DNA from: Polyangiaceae bacterium | GTDB lineage: Bacteria > Myxococcota_A > Polyangia > Polyangiales > Polyangiaceae | Reading direction: 5' to 3' | Assembly (NCBI GenBank): GCA_025934595.1 | Contig: JAICXU010000257.1 | Span: 1 to 5,691 of the forward strand | DNA length: 5,691 nt | The notes under the pieces: generated by a model | Told to the model about the DNA's origin: nothing | What the model saw: the letters and a program-made list of their open reading frames with translations, nothing else | Database searches by the model: none | Made by a program: the position numbers and the translations under genes | Shown: piece by piece, positions 5,005-5,691 of the stretch | Position numbering within the stretch: position 1 is the first letter of the stretch | How the letters are laid out: each line of letters starts with the position of its first letter

Positions 5005-5655
5005 CTAGACCTTCATCGCTTTTTTGAGGCGTTTCGCATCTGCAAACATATCGACGTTCGTGAATACGTACGTCGCGTCTTTGTGCGTGGCTTGCGCGGC
5101 GAGATCCGCGAGGCGCTCGATCGCCGGATCCTCGTAGCGGCTCTTGTGCCCCGCGGGGCCCGGCAAGCGGTAATACGCGACCGGGGCGTTCGACAAGCCG
5201 GAGACGAGCGGATCGCGAGCGGCGATGGCGCCGGCTTCGGTGGCGAGCGCCTCGGCGTCGTCGGCGTTCCAGCTCGGCGGAGGCTCCCACACGACGCGCG
5301 CGAACTTGCGCTTCACGGCGGTGAGAAATTCGCGCACCGCCTGCTTGTTGCTGCGGCCGCTCGCGAACTCCGGCGGCGCGACGAAGATCGCGACCTTCGC
5401 CTGCAGCTCTTTCGCGACGTCGGTGAGGCTCTTCAGCGCGCTCTCGACGACCTTGCCGTCACGAAACCCTTCTTGTCCGATTTCGCGCGGAGCGAGGAGC
5501 GAGAACGCGAATCCGGGCGGCGCCTCGCGTTTCCAGCGTCGAATCGTCCCCATGCCGGGAAGCGCGACGTGCGTTTCCTGCACCTCGACGAACATGAACT
5601 CTTTGAAGTAGCGCGTCGCGGGGACGGGGAAACCGGCGCAGCCGATTGTAATCAT
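5005..5655 (-). CDS. DUF72 (YecE-like) family protein, short divergent form
   Basis: DUF72 proteins adopt a TIM-barrel-like fold and have no established biochemical role. The 216-residue product opens with MITIGCAGF, matching the family start MIxIGxSGW. VEVQETHVALPGMGTIRRWKREAPPGFAFSLLAPREI (about 24-59) corresponds to the family block VEINSTFYRLPSxxTVxxWxxxTPxGFxFSxKAPRxIT. Later blocks are VVWEPPPSW (121-129), YYRLPGPAGHKSRYEDPAIERLADLA (161-186) and YVFTNVDMFADAKRLKKAM (196-214), in family order. It is shorter than usual members (about 240-300 residues): the W-x-x-FYP segment after the first strand is reduced, and the conserved INSTFY is changed to VQETHV. No signal peptide is seen, so it is probably cytoplasmic. 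I chose the ATG at 5655 by family alignment; an in-frame GTG at 5676 would add seven residues, and neither start has a good Shine-Dalgarno. It converges on the cysteine-rich lipoprotein gene with a 3-bp gap. Confidence 0.88.
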   Translation of the reverse strand: MITIGCAGFPVPATRYFKEFMFVEVQETHVALPGMGTIRRWKREAPPGFAFSLLAPREIGQEGFRDGKVVESALKSLTDVAKELQAKVAIFVAPPEFASGRSNKQAVREFLTAVKRKFARVVWEPPPSWNADDAEALATEAGAIAARDPLVSGLSNAPVAYYRLPGPAGHKSRYEDPAIERLADLAAQATHKDATYVFTNVDMFADAKRLKKAMKV

Positions 5656-5691
5656 GCGGCGCGGCGAGCTTAGCACGGGCTTTTCTGGAGA

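Noticed and set aside
4142..5290. Minus-strand open frame (382 codons) across the lnt end, spacer, lipoprotein and part of DUF72
   Set aside because: Arg/Ser-rich shadow translation that overlaps three supported genes and has no family features.
5656..5676. Upstream GTG start for the DUF72 protein
   Set aside because: Family members begin directly with MIxIG; the extra seven residues align with nothing. It cannot be fully excluded.
1..5691. CRISPR arrays, insertion sequences, tRNA or rRNA genes
   Set aside because: No regularly spaced repeats, transposase motifs, terminal inverted repeats or RNA-gene signatures were seen by reading; short CGCG/GATCGCG runs reflect base composition.

Overview
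This is a GC-rich window (codons mostly end in G or C) of tightly packed bacterial protein genes. It shows no tRNA, rRNA, mobile element, CRISPR array or long repeat. Seven protein genes are supported, one of them cut by the left edge. Lnt and at least one outer-envelope-type lipoprotein show a diderm cell. The short lipoprotein with an acidic Asp/Gly/Ser/Thr linker and a cysteine-rich C-terminal domain, together with the base composition and the soluble receiver-kinase hybrid, suggests a myxobacterium-like organism (Myxococcota, probably class Polyangia). That placement is inference from style; no marker gene is present.

Left block, minus strand (1-2119): three genes read right to left as one likely operon. 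A soluble receiver plus histidine-kinase protein comes first (890-2119). An integral-membrane di-iron fatty-acid hydroxylase/sterol-desaturase family protein (193-897) overlaps it by 8 bp. The N-terminus of a cysteine desulfurase (1-196, truncated by the window) overlaps the hydroxylase through an ATGA junction. The overlaps imply co-transcription and translational coupling of signalling, lipid modification and sulfur mobilisation.

Middle block, plus strand (2164-4324): an exported FKBP-type peptidyl-prolyl isomerase, probably a lipoprotein, overlaps by 11 bp with lnt, the apolipoprotein N-acyltransferase that completes lipoprotein maturation. The two blocks diverge from a 44-bp spacer (2120-2163) that must hold both promoters unless they lie inside the coding regions.

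Right block (4325-5691): a 203-bp spacer carries a possible GC hairpin, an ECF-like or sigma70-like promoter candidate and a strong Shine-Dalgarno sequence. It precedes a small cysteine-rich lipoprotein (4528-5001). A DUF72 (YecE-like) protein converges on it from the minus strand (5005-5655), with only 3 bp between the stop codons.

Functionally, the plus-strand genes form a cell-envelope theme: Lnt would acylate lipoproteins such as its two neighbours. I see no clearly novel multi-gene system. The most unusual points are the translationally coupled kinase-hydroxylase-desulfurase trio, the off-consensus lipobox of the FKBP, the uncharacterised cysteine-rich lipoprotein and a divergent short DUF72 protein.
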